In this document: positions 1-9,261 of the stretch, piece by piece
How positions within the stretch are numbered: the first letter of the stretch is position 1
Layout of the letters: each line of letters begins with the position of its first letter
Assembly (NCBI GenBank): GCA_947576945.1
Contig: CANPTH010000027.1
Coordinates: 1-54,365 of the forward strand
Source: an uncultured Lachnospiraceae bacterium
GTDB lineage: Bacteria > Bacillota > Clostridia > Lachnospirales > Lachnospiraceae
Reading direction: 5' to 3'
DNA length: 54,365 bases
Notes under the pieces: model-generated
The model's input: only the letters and a program-made list of their open reading frames with translations
Database searches by the model: none
What the model was told of the DNA's origin: nothing
Made by a program: the position numbers and the translations under genes

Positions 1-54
1 GGTTCAGGTCCGTGTGGTAGCAATACCATGAGAGTTCAAGTCTCTTTTCCTGCA
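1..54 (+). tRNA. tRNA-Leu (CAG), 3' part only
   Basis: This is the 3' part of a leucine tRNA cut by the window edge. The anticodon loop is at 3-9 with CAG at 5-7. The 3' half of the anticodon stem follows at 10-14. A long class II variable arm (TGGTA, GCAA loop, TACCA) lies at 15-28. The T arm is GAGAG, TTCAAGT, CTCTT at 30-46. The acceptor strand TTCCTGC is at 47-53 and the discriminator A at 54. CCA is not encoded. The long variable arm and the CAG anticodon together give the leucine identity. The D arm and 5' acceptor strand lie outside the window. Confidence 0.88.
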
Positions 55-61
55 TCACTAG

Positions 62-96
62 AAAGAACTTTACCAAACGGTAGAGTTCTTTTTTTA
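62..96 (+). terminator. Intrinsic terminator of the tRNA
   Basis: An imperfect stem pairs AGAACTTTACC with GGTAGAGTTCT around a short AAAC loop and is followed by a run of T. It lies directly behind the tRNA and explains where that transcript ends. Confidence 0.85.
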
Positions 97-196
97 TAAC
101 ATACAAACGATCCGGCACATCCAAAATCTTCAATAACCTTTTATATTCCCCGGCATAAAATAGTAGCAAACCACATAGGATTATAGGTTATTCATT

Positions 197-1150
197 ATGT
201 ACGTTACTCTTTTTATCTTATTTCTGATCGCCTTTGTCTGTATGCTCCTTTTCCATTTCCGCAAAAAAAAGATCATCTGCAAAATCAAGTGCATGGATAA
301 ATGCCAGAAATGTTCTCTTCTGGAAGAACTTGCCGCACCCTTCGGTTACGCTTACCACTGCTGCTGCGGCTTCTTCTCATCGACCCTAGATGCATGGCAG
401 AAGACTGCCGGCTACACATGGTTCTACGACTATATGGCGCCCCGCTTCCAGATGGTCTTCGATACCCTTCCGGTCTACTTTGATTACCGGAAAAAGACAT
501 GGCTGATCGAATTCTGGAAAGGCCAATACGGCATCAACACGGGAGCAGAGATCGGTATCTATCACGCCGACAGACTGTTATCCGAGGCAGAGTATCAGGT
601 AGCTCATTTTTCTGCTGTCGACGAAACCGAAATGCTTTCCTGTTCTCTTCATCTCAGCGAAGCAGATGGCTCATATGTCCAGCTTTCTGAAAAGCACTGG
701 TGGCTTACCGCTTTTGTGCCGGGCGTCTTTTCCCATCCCGGTGATCTGTGTCTGAAGGCCGCCATCTATTTTCCCAATGAAGAAATGATGGATGCATTCT
801 ACAACGGATTGTGCAAAGCCGGATATCCGGCGGAAAATATCACCATACAGAACTTCTGTCTGTCTTTCACCTTCCACCGGCCCATACCCACGCACTATGG
901 CCTGTTTACACGATTCCATCGCCGGCTTTCCCAGTGCCTGAATCGAATATACTGCCGGCTTTTTGTCTGGGTAACCAAACCCTTCGTCTGCACAGAAGAC
1001 CGCGTATTGTATCTCTATTTCTATCTTCCTTTTTGCTTTCGAAGGCTGATGCGTATACACCGCTTCCACAGGCGCTGCCACAGAAAGAACGGCTGCCATC
1101 GCCCGAAACATTGTCAGAAATGCCGTCCTCATCTTCATAAAGAGCCATAA
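197..1150 (+). CDS. DUF4474 domain protein with Cys/His-rich ends
   Basis: A 317-residue protein with one N-terminal membrane helix (about residues 2-20) followed by a basic KKK stop-transfer segment. Residues about 45-235 match the DUF4474 family, best seen in the stretch around WLIEFWKGQYGINTGAEIGI. The function of DUF4474 is unknown. Two parts look unlike the usual family: a cluster of cysteines before and at the start of the domain (C28, C32, C36, C39 and a CCC run near 55), and a C-terminal tail of about 35 residues rich in Arg, His and Cys. The ribosome-binding site is weak, so the start is somewhat uncertain. No operon partner is obvious; the next gene begins about 120 bp downstream. 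Confidence 0.8.
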   Translation: MYVTLFILFLIAFVCMLLFHFRKKKIICKIKCMDKCQKCSLLEELAAPFGYAYHCCCGFFSSTLDAWQKTAGYTWFYDYMAPRFQMVFDTLPVYFDYRKKTWLIEFWKGQYGINTGAEIGIYHADRLLSEAEYQVAHFSAVDETEMLSCSLHLSEADGSYVQLSEKHWWLTAFVPGVFSHPGDLCLKAAIYFPNEEMMDAFYNGLCKAGYPAENITIQNFCLSFTFHRPIPTHYGLFTRFHRRLSQCLNRIYCRLFVWVTKPFVCTEDRVLYLYFYLPFCFRRLMRIHRFHRRCHRKNGCHRPKHCQKCRPHLHKEP

Positions 1151-1272
1151 AACATCGTAATCTATGGGTTCTCGGAGTCTCTTTGCCTTGTGCGCCGCCG
1201 GCGGAAAGTAAACCGCGAAGGTGTGTGCAGGACAGAATTCCAGACCCCGTATCTTATATAGGGAGGAACTCC

Positions 1273-2079
1273 ATGAGTATCACAGGCCGACTGGACCGCG
1301 CTTTTGCACAGGCGCCCGTATTGCCCTTCAACAAATGTACCCGCTATGCTCTTATCAGCGACTGTCACAGAGGCATCGGTACCTCTTCAGACAACTTCTT
1401 AAAGAACCAGCACCTCTACTATGCTGCTCTGGAACATTATTACCGAAGCGGTTTCACTTATATTGAGCTGGGAGACGGGGAAGAATTGTGGGAGAATCGT
1501 AAACTGCGCAATATAACTGAGATTCATGACGATATCTACTGCATGTTCTCCCGATTCGAAGAACAGGGCCGGCTGTATCTTCTCTATGGCAATCACAATA
1601 TTGTCCGCAGAAAGAACCCGGGCTTCCTGGAATCTTTGATCCTGCACTCCGAATCTTTGCCGGAAAAATCCCTCTATCTTACCCACGGCCACCAGGCCAG
1701 CCTGCTTAATTCCACGCTCTGGCCGCTGGCCAGGTTCCTGGTACGCTATATCTGGAGTCCGCTCGAAAATCTGGGCTTCTTGGATCCCACCAGCGCCGCC
1801 AAAAATTATGAGGTAAAAGAGAAATGCGAAGAGCGCCTGCGCGGCTGGGCCGAAGAGCGGCGCCGCATCCTGATCACGGGCCATACCCACCGGCCTGTGC
1901 TTCCACAGGAACCTTCCTGTTATTATAACACGGGAAGCTGTGTGCATCCCCGCTGCATCACCTGTATTGAGATTGAAAGAGGTGAACTGACCCTGGTGAA
2001 ATGGACGATGAATGCCAGACCTGACAGTATTCTTTATGTGGCCCGGGAAATTGTCTCCGGGCCTGTGAAATTACTCTGA
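1273..2079 (+). CDS. Calcineurin-like metallophosphoesterase
   Basis: A 268-residue cytosolic metallophosphoesterase. The metal-binding motifs appear in order: D30 and H32 in SDCHRG, D68 in GDGEELWE, GNHN at 106-109, a THGHQ motif and GHTHRP near the C terminus. Together these make the usual two-metal site. The substrate cannot be told from sequence; related proteins act on phosphoproteins, nucleotides or UDP-diacylglucosamine-like molecules. The open frame extends upstream to 1183, but the ATG at 1273 has a good GGGAGGA ribosome-binding site and its product starts like other family members. It is convergent with the DUF6171 gene. Confidence 0.85.
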   Translation: MSITGRLDRAFAQAPVLPFNKCTRYALISDCHRGIGTSSDNFLKNQHLYYAALEHYYRSGFTYIELGDGEELWENRKLRNITEIHDDIYCMFSRFEEQGRLYLLYGNHNIVRRKNPGFLESLILHSESLPEKSLYLTHGHQASLLNSTLWPLARFLVRYIWSPLENLGFLDPTSAAKNYEVKEKCEERLRGWAEERRRILITGHTHRPVLPQEPSCYYNTGSCVHPRCITCIEIERGELTLVKWTMNARPDSILYVAREIVSGPVKLL

Positions 2080-2108
2080 ATATATCGGTTTTATATAAGC
2101 CGCCGGGA

Positions 2109-2142
2109 ATATGGCCATCCATGCGGCCCGCCCGACGGCAGG
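2109..2142. repeat. Dispersed GC-rich repeat, copy A (inverted relative to copy B)
   Basis: A 23-nt string at 2120-2142 is found again, exactly and in opposite orientation, at 15930-15952. In both copies the CATG end adjoins a small hairpin (ATGG, CCAT loop, CCAT). It lies between two convergent genes and has no coding sense. Confidence 0.7.
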
Positions 2143-2159
2143 CTGAGCATGATGTAAGT

Positions 2160-2426
2160 TTACTGTGCGAGCCACTTGTTATAGGGACAGCCGTTCTTCT
2201 TCATCACCGCCCGCAGTTCCACATAACAGCCGCAGGCTCTGCACATACCGTCTGCCAGCAGATCACAGTCTTTGCACAGGGAAAGCCGTTCCTCATAAAG
2301 CTGCTCTTTAACCTTAAGCTCTGCCTCCAGATTCCGGATATACGTGTGCAGATTTTCAAAATACGCCTTCTGATCCATATCCCTTGTAAGACACTTACGA
2401 CAGTGACGCCTTCTCTCCATTTCCAT
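2160..2426 (-). CDS. DUF6171 family small zinc-ribbon-like protein
   Basis: An 88-residue soluble protein. An N-terminal CRKC pair is followed by a helical segment (about residues 18-50) and then a CxxC...CRACGC cysteine cluster that looks like a metal-binding ribbon. This layout matches DUF6171, a small family from Firmicutes of unknown function. The C-terminal end (GCPYNKW) is also typical. It is a lone gene, convergent with the phosphoesterase and followed on the same strand by nothing. The role cannot be predicted; metal binding is inferred from the cysteines. Confidence 0.75.
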   Translation of the reverse strand: MEMERRRHCRKCLTRDMDQKAYFENLHTYIRNLEAELKVKEQLYEERLSLCKDCDLLADGMCRACGCYVELRAVMKKNGCPYNKWLAQ

Positions 2427-2508
2427 CCCTGATATACGCCTCTTTCTATCTTTATCTCAATTGCTCTGATACCGTCATGCGGAATCCAAAATCGGCCCGG
2501 AGAATGCG

Positions 2509-4026
2509 TTATTTTATACGGAAACTGATCACGCTGCAGGCAGGCGCCGTAAAGCAGATTCTCCCGTCCTTGATCTCAAAAGCGGCAAATGCCTCTTCCT
2601 TTACCTTCTCCGGCTCATCGAAAGTATTATATGCATGCATCTCTTCCCGCAGAATCGCCGCCGTCACCTGTTCTGGCAAAAGCTGTGCGAATGCCATTTC
2701 CACCGGTACATCTTCCGTCACAGACAGATTGTTCAACGTCACATTCACATACCCTTCAGCATCCACGGATACGGATTCACTTAAAAGCGGCACCTGATAT
2801 TCCGCTTCCATACCGATGGTCTCATTGCCCTCAATATAACTGTCCACAAGCTCCGCATCCTGATGATGCCTGTACATATGGAATACATGATAGGTAGGAG
2901 TCAGAAGCATTCTCGGTCCTTCTGTCAGAATCACGGACTGCAGCACATTCACCATCTGCGCGATACAGCTCATCTTCACGCGGTCACAATGCTTATTGAA
3001 GATATTCAAGGATACGCCGGCCACCAATGCATCCCGCATGGTATTCTGCTGATACAGAAATCCCGGATTTGTTCCCGGCTCCACATCAAACCAACAGCCC
3101 CATTCATCTACGATCATACCGATCTTCTTCTCCGGATCATACTGATCCATGATCGCACCATGACGCTCGATCAGTTCCTCGATATAGACTGCCTTGGCCA
3201 TCGTCTTATACCATGTCTTATCGTCAAACTCCGTAGCGCTTCCCTTGTCCTGCCATCCGCCCGGATGCACATAATAATGCAGAGAGAGGCCGTCCATAAA
3301 GCCTTGCGTTCCCACCCCCTCACCTGGCTGAGGTTTCGTAAAACAGGTCTTAAGTACATTTTCCGTCCAGGAATAATCCGCCACATTCGGACCGCCGCAC
3401 ACTTTCCTGATTGGCGCATCCTTACGATACTGCCGTACATAAGTCTGGTATCTTCTGTACAGATTCGCATAATATTCCGGCGTCATATTGCCGCCACAGC
3501 CCCAGTTCTCATTGCCTACACCGAAATAATCAATTTTCCAGGGCTTCTCATGCCCGTTTTCCTTACGCAGATCCGCCATGGGAGACACGCCTTCAAATGT
3601 CATATACTCCACCCATTCGCTCATCTCCTGCACCGTTCCGCTGCCTACATTGCCGTTCACATAGGTCTTACATCCCAGCTGTTCACACAGTTCAAAAAAC
3701 TCGTGTGTCCCGAAACTGTTATCCTCCACAACGCCGCCCCAATGCGTATTGATCATCTTCTTACGCCCTGCCTTGGGACCGATGCCATCCCTCCAGTGAT
3801 ACTCGTCTGCAAAACAGCCGCCAGGCCACCGCAGCACCGGAATCTTCATCTCCTTCAAAGCTTCCACCACATCCGTACGCATCCCGTTGACATTGGGGAT
3901 AGCAGAATCCTCTCCCACATACAGCCCCTCATAAATGCACCGCCCAAGATGTTCCGAGAAATGTCCGTAGATCTCCGGGTTGATGTGCCCCCTCTTATTC
4001 CTCTCGTTAATAAATAATTTCGCCAT
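2509..4026 (-). CDS. Alpha-N-arabinofuranosidase, GH51
   Basis: A 505-residue intracellular glycoside hydrolase of family 51, full length. It releases terminal L-arabinofuranose from arabinan, arabinoxylan or arabino-oligosaccharides by a retaining mechanism. The (beta/alpha)8 barrel fills roughly residues 1-380. The acid/base is E173 in GVGNENWG and the nucleophile is E308 in IVDEWG. The last 120 residues form the usual C-terminal beta domain. There is no signal peptide, so it works on imported oligosaccharides. It is divergent from the C26 gene and stands alone, about 29 kb from the glycan locus at 33-41 kb. Confidence 0.95.
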   Translation of the reverse strand: MAKLFINERNKRGHINPEIYGHFSEHLGRCIYEGLYVGEDSAIPNVNGMRTDVVEALKEMKIPVLRWPGGCFADEYHWRDGIGPKAGRKKMINTHWGGVVEDNSFGTHEFFELCEQLGCKTYVNGNVGSGTVQEMSEWVEYMTFEGVSPMADLRKENGHEKPWKIDYFGVGNENWGCGGNMTPEYYANLYRRYQTYVRQYRKDAPIRKVCGGPNVADYSWTENVLKTCFTKPQPGEGVGTQGFMDGLSLHYYVHPGGWQDKGSATEFDDKTWYKTMAKAVYIEELIERHGAIMDQYDPEKKIGMIVDEWGCWFDVEPGTNPGFLYQQNTMRDALVAGVSLNIFNKHCDRVKMSCIAQMVNVLQSVILTEGPRMLLTPTYHVFHMYRHHQDAELVDSYIEGNETIGMEAEYQVPLLSESVSVDAEGYVNVTLNNLSVTEDVPVEMAFAQLLPEQVTAAILREEMHAYNTFDEPEKVKEEAFAAFEIKDGRICFTAPACSVISFRIK

Positions 4027-4185
4027 AGCCGTTACCTGTTCCTTTCTTTTTATGTTTTCCCTTCGCTTTACTTTTCAGGATGCTTTTATGATTTCAACCG
4101 CCCCCCTCCTATGAAAAAGAATCCTGCCTGCAGGAAAGCAACTGCAATTTTCATCATTTACTATAAACAATCAGACCCATCCACA

Positions 4186-4214
4186 TTAAACTATTCATCA
4201 AAGCTACATATACT
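4186..4214 (+). promoter_or_regulatory. Predicted sigma-A promoter for the C26 amidotransferase gene
   Basis: A -35 box TTAAAC (4186-4191) and a -10 box TATACT (4209-4214) are 17 bp apart. They lie 32 bp ahead of the start codon at 4247, in the divergent region shared with the GH51 gene. The rest of this 220-bp region shows no conserved RNA element. Confidence 0.45.
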
Positions 4215-4246
4215 AAAGTAACACAATCACCACAGGAGGCGATTCC

Positions 4247-4915
4247 ATGCCCTGTCCTGCTCCAAAAAACCCTGTCACCATCGCCATTCTTGGCCGCAGC
4301 CATGATACCGGAAACTACGAAAACTCCCTCCGCAGGCTAAAGCTTTCCTGCTTCACCACCCTGGATCCCGAACAGGCTGACGCCGCTTCCCATCTGCTGC
4401 TGCCAGGCGGAGGCGACATCACGCCTGCCTTCTTCGGCCAGCAGAACCACGGCTCCCGCGGCATAGACACTGAACTGGATATTCTGCAGATGCAGGCGCT
4501 TGACTCCTTTCTCCGGCAGGGCAAACCTGTTCTTGGTATCTGCAAAGGGATACAGATAATCAATGTAGCCCTGGGAGGCACCCTCATCCAACACATCCCC
4601 ACCGCAGCCAGCCACCAGTGGAACGGAGCAGACCAACACCACCAGGTCTACCACAGCAGCCTGTCCCGCACCGATTTCTTCTATCAGCTGTACGGACTCA
4701 GCGCTCCGGTCAACTCAGCCCACCATCAGGCTCTGGATCAACTGGGCAAAGACCTGCTTCCCGTCTGCCGTGCAGGCGACAATATCATCGAAGGCATTCA
4801 ACATGCCATTCTGCCTGTTATCGCCGTACAGTGGCATCCCGAACGCCTGCCGGACGGCAGCGGTGACAGACTTTTACAGTATTTCGCAGAAATGGCGGTC
4901 AGGACTGTTTCCTGA
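4247..4915 (+). CDS. Gamma-glutamyl-gamma-aminobutyrate hydrolase-like class I amidotransferase (peptidase C26)
   Basis: A 222-residue glutamine-amidotransferase fold protein of the C26/PuuD group, which hydrolyses gamma-glutamyl amide bonds such as that of gamma-glutamyl-GABA. The nucleophile is C99 in GICKGIQ, and the His-Glu pair is H197 and E199 in QWHPE. The LLPGGGDITP segment is typical of the family. It is cytosolic and a little shorter than E. coli PuuD (about 254 residues), mostly in the N-terminal loops. The start has a strong AGGAGG site. The last 17 bases overlap the end of the convergent DUF2974 gene. No polyamine genes lie nearby, so the real substrate is open. Confidence 0.85.
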   Translation: MPCPAPKNPVTIAILGRSHDTGNYENSLRRLKLSCFTTLDPEQADAASHLLLPGGGDITPAFFGQQNHGSRGIDTELDILQMQALDSFLRQGKPVLGICKGIQIINVALGGTLIQHIPTAASHQWNGADQHHQVYHSSLSRTDFFYQLYGLSAPVNSAHHQALDQLGKDLLPVCRAGDNIIEGIQHAILPVIAVQWHPERLPDGSGDRLLQYFAEMAVRTVS

Positions 4916-6161
4916 AATCCAGTTCCAGCTGCCTGATCCCTTCTTCCAGCTTCTCTCTGTCTGCCTCATTCCTGTTGCGGAACCGCTCCTTCATATTCGA
5001 GGAAATAATATCCAGAAGCGCCCGCAGGGTCTGCCAGACAGCTTTCTCCGTCTCCGGTTCAAGCTCCTTTAAAGCCATTCTGATACGGTGCAGACTTTGC
5101 ATCCAATTGGCCGTAAAATCAATCAGGTTATCGGTCTCGGAAGCCAGAATCACCTGATAAAAGGTATCCACAAAAGTATGCATCTCCTCCTGGGACAGCG
5201 ACAGGATCCACTGGTTCAGCGCCTCATCCATAAATTTTCGCCCTGTATAGATATCGTTTACAACCACGAAGGCATCTTCCCTGACCAGCCAGCTATATGG
5301 ATTGTGCTGGGCCAGCCCGATCGTTCTGCTCTCCACCACCTCATATCTACCCTCCGAATACAGAAGCATTCCCACCAGGGAAGACCGGGGCACCGTCTTA
5401 CGTATCCGTCCCGCAATCTCCTCATATGCCCCCTGCGCCTTTACTTCCGGCCGAAATCCCGGTCCATCATGATCATAGATCGCTGTAATGCGGCTCCTCA
5501 CATTTTCCCTGCAGTTCATAGACGCATAAACTGCCAGATTACCACCCTTGGAATGCCCGCCAACACAAAAATCTCCGGTAAACGTTTCCGTTGTATCATT
5601 CAAATACTCCACACTCATCCGCTGTCCCGGCACCGGCTCCGAAAAAGCCAGATTCAAATCCTCCTTCCACCCCACAATGCTCTCATCCGTTCCCCGAAAA
5701 GCCACATACACCATGCCATCCGGCAAATGGATCGTCACCGCCGAGAACTGCATCTCCGTATCCAGGTCAATTCGGTTTACATAATTCTCTATCCATGTAT
5801 CATGGAACCGCCTGCTGCCATACATGCCCAAAAACAGCGCCGTGTTGTCACGTCGATACCGCTCGTCCCCATACAGAGAGTCATAGTTCTCGTGACGAAA
5901 TATCTCCTCAAGGCTGACCGCCGCACGCTCTGCCATACCAGCTTTCTTCTCCACCCGATCCGTTGCAGCTTCCGGCCCTGCCGCCTTCTCCCGCTCTTCT
6001 GCCTTCCCCTTCGCTTCCACCTGCCTGTCCGCAGATAGCATCATCTCATCAAACTTAAGATACGAAAACTGACTGAGAATCAAACTATCCACTTCATTAA
6101 AAGGTTTCTCCTCCAGCGTATAGTCTCCATACTCTCTCAAATAATCTAAAACAGTTCCCAT
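4899..6161 (-). CDS. DUF2974 (Mbeg1-like) alpha/beta-hydrolase family protein
   Basis: A 420-residue lipase-like protein of the DUF2974/Mbeg1-like family, common in Firmicutes. The N terminus has the typical DYL(R)EYGDYTLEEKPFNEVD start. A lipase-like strand reads YVAFRGTD near residues 152-159, and the nucleophile elbow is GGHSKGG with S204. An YDHDGPGF motif follows. Residues about 45-80 form a charged, Ala/Glu-rich insert with low conservation. No signal peptide is seen. Substrate and role are unknown. It follows the NdpA gene on the same strand after 93 bp, and its 3' end overlaps the convergent C26 gene. Confidence 0.8.
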   Translation of the reverse strand: MGTVLDYLREYGDYTLEEKPFNEVDSLILSQFSYLKFDEMMLSADRQVEAKGKAEEREKAAGPEAATDRVEKKAGMAERAAVSLEEIFRHENYDSLYGDERYRRDNTALFLGMYGSRRFHDTWIENYVNRIDLDTEMQFSAVTIHLPDGMVYVAFRGTDESIVGWKEDLNLAFSEPVPGQRMSVEYLNDTTETFTGDFCVGGHSKGGNLAVYASMNCRENVRSRITAIYDHDGPGFRPEVKAQGAYEEIAGRIRKTVPRSSLVGMLLYSEGRYEVVESRTIGLAQHNPYSWLVREDAFVVVNDIYTGRKFMDEALNQWILSLSQEEMHTFVDTFYQVILASETDNLIDFTANWMQSLHRIRMALKELEPETEKAVWQTLRALLDIISSNMKERFRNRNEADREKLEEGIRQLELDFRKQS

Positions 6162-6254
6162 AAGCCTGTCCTCCGCATACAGCTGCCTGCATCTTACTTT
6201 GACAGCAATTCGACTTATCTGCCTGTCACAGCTCCTGTCACCGCACAGGCATTC

Positions 6255-7280
6255 TTACAGCTTCGCCTCCAAATGTTCAATGTTCTTGATCAGCACCGAG
6301 ATCGTCCCGTCAGGATTGGTTATAAATTCCACACTATGCGGATTCTTATACTGCTCCATGGGAATTTTGATCTCAATCCCCGTATCCGTATAAAGATGCT
6401 GGCTTTGGTATTTGCGCACCGTATTTTCACTTTGCGGCTGTATCTCTTCCTTTACCATATCATACTTTTCCATCTTATCCTGAAATGCAATTTTTAATTC
6501 CGGTTCCTCCTGAAATATTTTCTCCGCCAGCTCTTCCACTACAAAACCGCCCTTTTCCTCGATCTCCTCCTGAATGATGCTCTTGGCCCGCATCTGCTTC
6601 TCATAGCGCTCAGTCTCATCGAACCCCTCTTTCTGCACGCTCTCTACCGCACGGCTCACAATGGACAGCTTCGATTTGTGAGACATATGAGCGCTGCATT
6701 TCAGGAAAAGAAAGGAAAAATAATTCGTCTTCTCTCCGTTCACTTCGTATTTTTTCTCAATCACCTGCAGGGCCAGATCACTCAAACGAATCAGCGCCGC
6801 CTCTGTCAGCCGCTGGGTCTCTGACGGCAGAATGGACTTATGCCGTATGATCTCATTGCGGTTGCCCTCCCCGTCTTCAGATGTCATCGTCCTGTGGGTA
6901 TAGAACGCTTTATAATTCATTTTCAGAAGCGCCAGATATTCTTCCTCTCCTTCCCGGAAACGGACCACCATCAAATCCGCCGGCGGAATGTCAATGTTAC
7001 TGCTCATAATCTCATAGAGAAGCCCGGCAATCTCTTTACTGACCGTCAGGAAGTCTTCATCCGAATAGGCATTCAGCATCTGATAGATTTCTGACTCCTC
7101 CTTATAAAACCGACACTCCTTGGCATCATCCCCTGAACTGATCCTGGCGATATGCTCCTTTAAAAATTCCGCGATTTCGGAACCATACTCCAGCTCCGTA
7201 TCCGACAACACAGGCATTCCGATGGTAGAATCCATAATATGCACGATCACGTTTCTGATCCTGATGTCCTCTTTGTTCAT
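6255..7280 (-). CDS. Nucleoid-associated protein NdpA/YejK family
   Basis: A 341-residue protein close to the length of E. coli YejK (335). It starts with the characteristic IRNVIVHIMDS segment and ends with the family's beta-rich C-terminal part (IEIKIPMEQ, PDGTISVLIKNI). Members associate with the nucleoid, but their precise function is poorly known. It is soluble with no signal. It lies 56 bp behind a 127-residue hypothetical gene on the same strand, so the two are probably one transcript. Confidence 0.88.
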   Translation of the reverse strand: MNKEDIRIRNVIVHIMDSTIGMPVLSDTELEYGSEIAEFLKEHIARISSGDDAKECRFYKEESEIYQMLNAYSDEDFLTVSKEIAGLLYEIMSSNIDIPPADLMVVRFREGEEEYLALLKMNYKAFYTHRTMTSEDGEGNRNEIIRHKSILPSETQRLTEAALIRLSDLALQVIEKKYEVNGEKTNYFSFLFLKCSAHMSHKSKLSIVSRAVESVQKEGFDETERYEKQMRAKSIIQEEIEEKGGFVVEELAEKIFQEEPELKIAFQDKMEKYDMVKEEIQPQSENTVRKYQSQHLYTDTGIEIKIPMEQYKNPHSVEFITNPDGTISVLIKNIEHLEAKL

Positions 7281-7336
7281 TTGTATGTAGTATTCCTTTC
7301 TGTGATGCTTTATGCTTAGCTCATGCCTCTTTTGTG

Positions 7337-7720
7337 TTAATATTTGTCAGGATAATCTGTCCCTGTCTCGCTGCGCATCTGCGCCGCATACCGTTCCGGA
7401 TCCCGTTCCATTTTCAGCATGGTATCGAAAGCCAGCAGCAGCATCCTATCCCCATTTTGTCCGCCCGCGTAAGCCGTTCCTCTGTGGCTTAAGTCCAGGT
7501 TGGCCTTAAAATGATCGATCTGCCACACCATAATATCCACCACACTGCAGCCTGCCACCTTATAGTCACAGAGAAATGCCTCATGCTCCAGATAATGCAC
7601 AAATTCCCTGTAAACGCCCTCCGACTGCAAAAGCGTCTGCCAGAACTCCCGCAGAAAATCCGTATCTTCCCCAGCACAGGAACATAACGCCTGTGCCCAT
7701 TGATATGCCCGTTCTTCCAT
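7337..7720 (-). CDS. Conserved hypothetical protein, 127 aa
   Basis: I do not recognise a named family. The protein is soluble, acidic and mostly helical, with several Trp and Cys residues and no signal or membrane segment. It starts at an ATG behind an AGGAAGAG-type site. It lies 56 bp before the ndpA-like gene on the same strand and is probably co-transcribed with it. Normal codon use and the tight spacing support a real gene. No function is proposed. Confidence 0.6.
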   Translation of the reverse strand: MEERAYQWAQALCSCAGEDTDFLREFWQTLLQSEGVYREFVHYLEHEAFLCDYKVAGCSVVDIMVWQIDHFKANLDLSHRGTAYAGGQNGDRMLLLAFDTMLKMERDPERYAAQMRSETGTDYPDKY

Positions 7721-7877
7721 AATTGCTCTTCCTTTCTCCCCACCTGCCGTTTTACAGTCATATACACAAGCCTGCTTTTTATATTAAGTGTAACATATTT
7801 CAGTTCTTTTTACCGCCCCTTATCGATATATATAGAATGAAAAGGCTGCCTCCGGCAGGAAATCCTGACGGAAGAAT

Positions 7878-9203
7878 ATGCCACCTGATAAGGAATGCTT
7901 ATCGCTTATGGCTCTGCTGGAACGACTCAACGATCTGATCTGGAGTATTCCCCTCCTGACGCTTTTGATGGGAACCCACATTTATTTCACTCTGAAACTG
8001 CATTTCCCCCAGCGTAATCTTTTCTATGCGCTGAAGCTGTCCTTCGGTAAGGCAGACAACACCGGACAGAATTTATCGCCCTTCTCCGCACTGGCTACCA
8101 CCCTGGCCGCCACCCTTGGCACCGGTAATATCATCGGCGTCTCCACTGCAGTGGCTCTGGGCGGCCCCGGCGCCATTTTCTGGTGCTGGATCACCGGTAT
8201 CCTGGGTATGGCCACCGCCTACAGCGAGTGCTACCTAAGCGTGCTCTTCCGCAGCCGCAGCGCTTCCGGCGACTATGTAGGCGGCCCCATGTATGTGCTG
8301 AAGAACGGTTTACATAATAAATATCTGGGCGGTGTCTATGCAGTCTGTACCCTGATCGCCGCCTTCGGAGTCGGCTGCACCACCCAGGCCAATTCCGTCA
8401 CCCAGGCCGCCCAGGCTGCCTTTCACCTATCGCCTCACCTGGTGGGGATCGTACTCGCATTTCTCACCGGTACGGTAATCCTGGGCGGCGTGAAGAGCAT
8501 AGCCAACATCTGTGAGCGCATGGTGCCGGCCATCAGCTTTGTCTACCTCTTCGGCTGTCTGCTGCTCATGCTGCTCTATCACGATGTGCTGCTCTCCGCC
8601 TGTCTGCTGATCCTCAAAGATGCCTTTTCCTTCGGCTCTGCAGCAGGCGGACTGGCGGGCGCCGCCGTGCAGCACGCCCTGCGCTACGGCATCGCCAGAG
8701 GACTCTTTACCAACGAAGCCGGCATCGGCACATCTGCCATTGCGGCCGCTGCCTCCCATGTGTCCGAGCCACGCATTCAGGCCTATGTCTCCATGACCGC
8801 CGTTTTCTGGGATACCGTCGTCATGTGCCTCGTTACCGGTATCGTCATCGTAGCCAACATGCTCTACGATCCGGCCTCCACAGCAGGCGTGGCGGAAACC
8901 GGTCTGACGGCAGCCGCCTTCCGTCACCTGCCTTATGCAGGAGATGCATTCCTGACCATCTCTCTGGCTGCTTTCGCCGTCACCACCCTCATAGGCTGGT
9001 CCTATTTCGGTGAAAAAGCAACGGAATACCTTATGGGAACAAAAGGTATTCCGCTCTACAAAATCGGTTATATTCTGATGATCTACTTCGGCGCTATCAT
9101 TCCCATGCGTCTCGTCTGGGAAAGCACCGACCTGATCAATGCCATGATGGTTCTGCCCAATGTGCTGGCATTGTACTGCCTGCGGAACCATATCAGGGAC
9201 TAA
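7878..9203 (+). CDS. Sodium:alanine symporter family (AGCS) transporter
   Basis: A 441-residue integral membrane protein of the AGCS family, which imports alanine or glycine with Na+ or H+. Family hallmarks include the substrate-binding stretch ATTLAATLGTGNIIGVSTA, the GPGAIFWCW motif and NEAGIGTSAIAAAA. About ten to eleven hydrophobic helices are visible. The start is uncertain. The ATG at 7878 has GGAAG only 3 nt away, and an ATG at 7908 has AAGGA 13 nt away but gives the usual short N terminus (MALLERLNDLIW). It stands alone, divergent from the hypothetical/ndpA pair and convergent with the chemoreceptor. Confidence 0.9.
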   Translation: MPPDKECLSLMALLERLNDLIWSIPLLTLLMGTHIYFTLKLHFPQRNLFYALKLSFGKADNTGQNLSPFSALATTLAATLGTGNIIGVSTAVALGGPGAIFWCWITGILGMATAYSECYLSVLFRSRSASGDYVGGPMYVLKNGLHNKYLGGVYAVCTLIAAFGVGCTTQANSVTQAAQAAFHLSPHLVGIVLAFLTGTVILGGVKSIANICERMVPAISFVYLFGCLLLMLLYHDVLLSACLLILKDAFSFGSAAGGLAGAAVQHALRYGIARGLFTNEAGIGTSAIAAAASHVSEPRIQAYVSMTAVFWDTVVMCLVTGIVIVANMLYDPASTAGVAETGLTAAAFRHLPYAGDAFLTISLAAFAVTTLIGWSYFGEKATEYLMGTKGIPLYKIGYILMIYFGAIIPMRLVWESTDLINAMMVLPNVLALYCLRNHIRD

Positions 9204-9261
9204 GCGCTCTCGAATATCGGCCCGGCTTTCCCTGAAAGCAAACCCTCACCTCTGCAGAAGA

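Noticed and set aside
1..54. tRNA-Ser
   Set aside because: A long variable arm also occurs in serine tRNAs, but the loop TTCAGGT reads anticodon CAG, which is leucine.
2863..4017. 384-residue plus-strand open frame
   Set aside because: It is antisense to the GH51 gene, whose catalytic residues and length are complete. Composition is His/Ile/Arg-rich without any recognisable domain.
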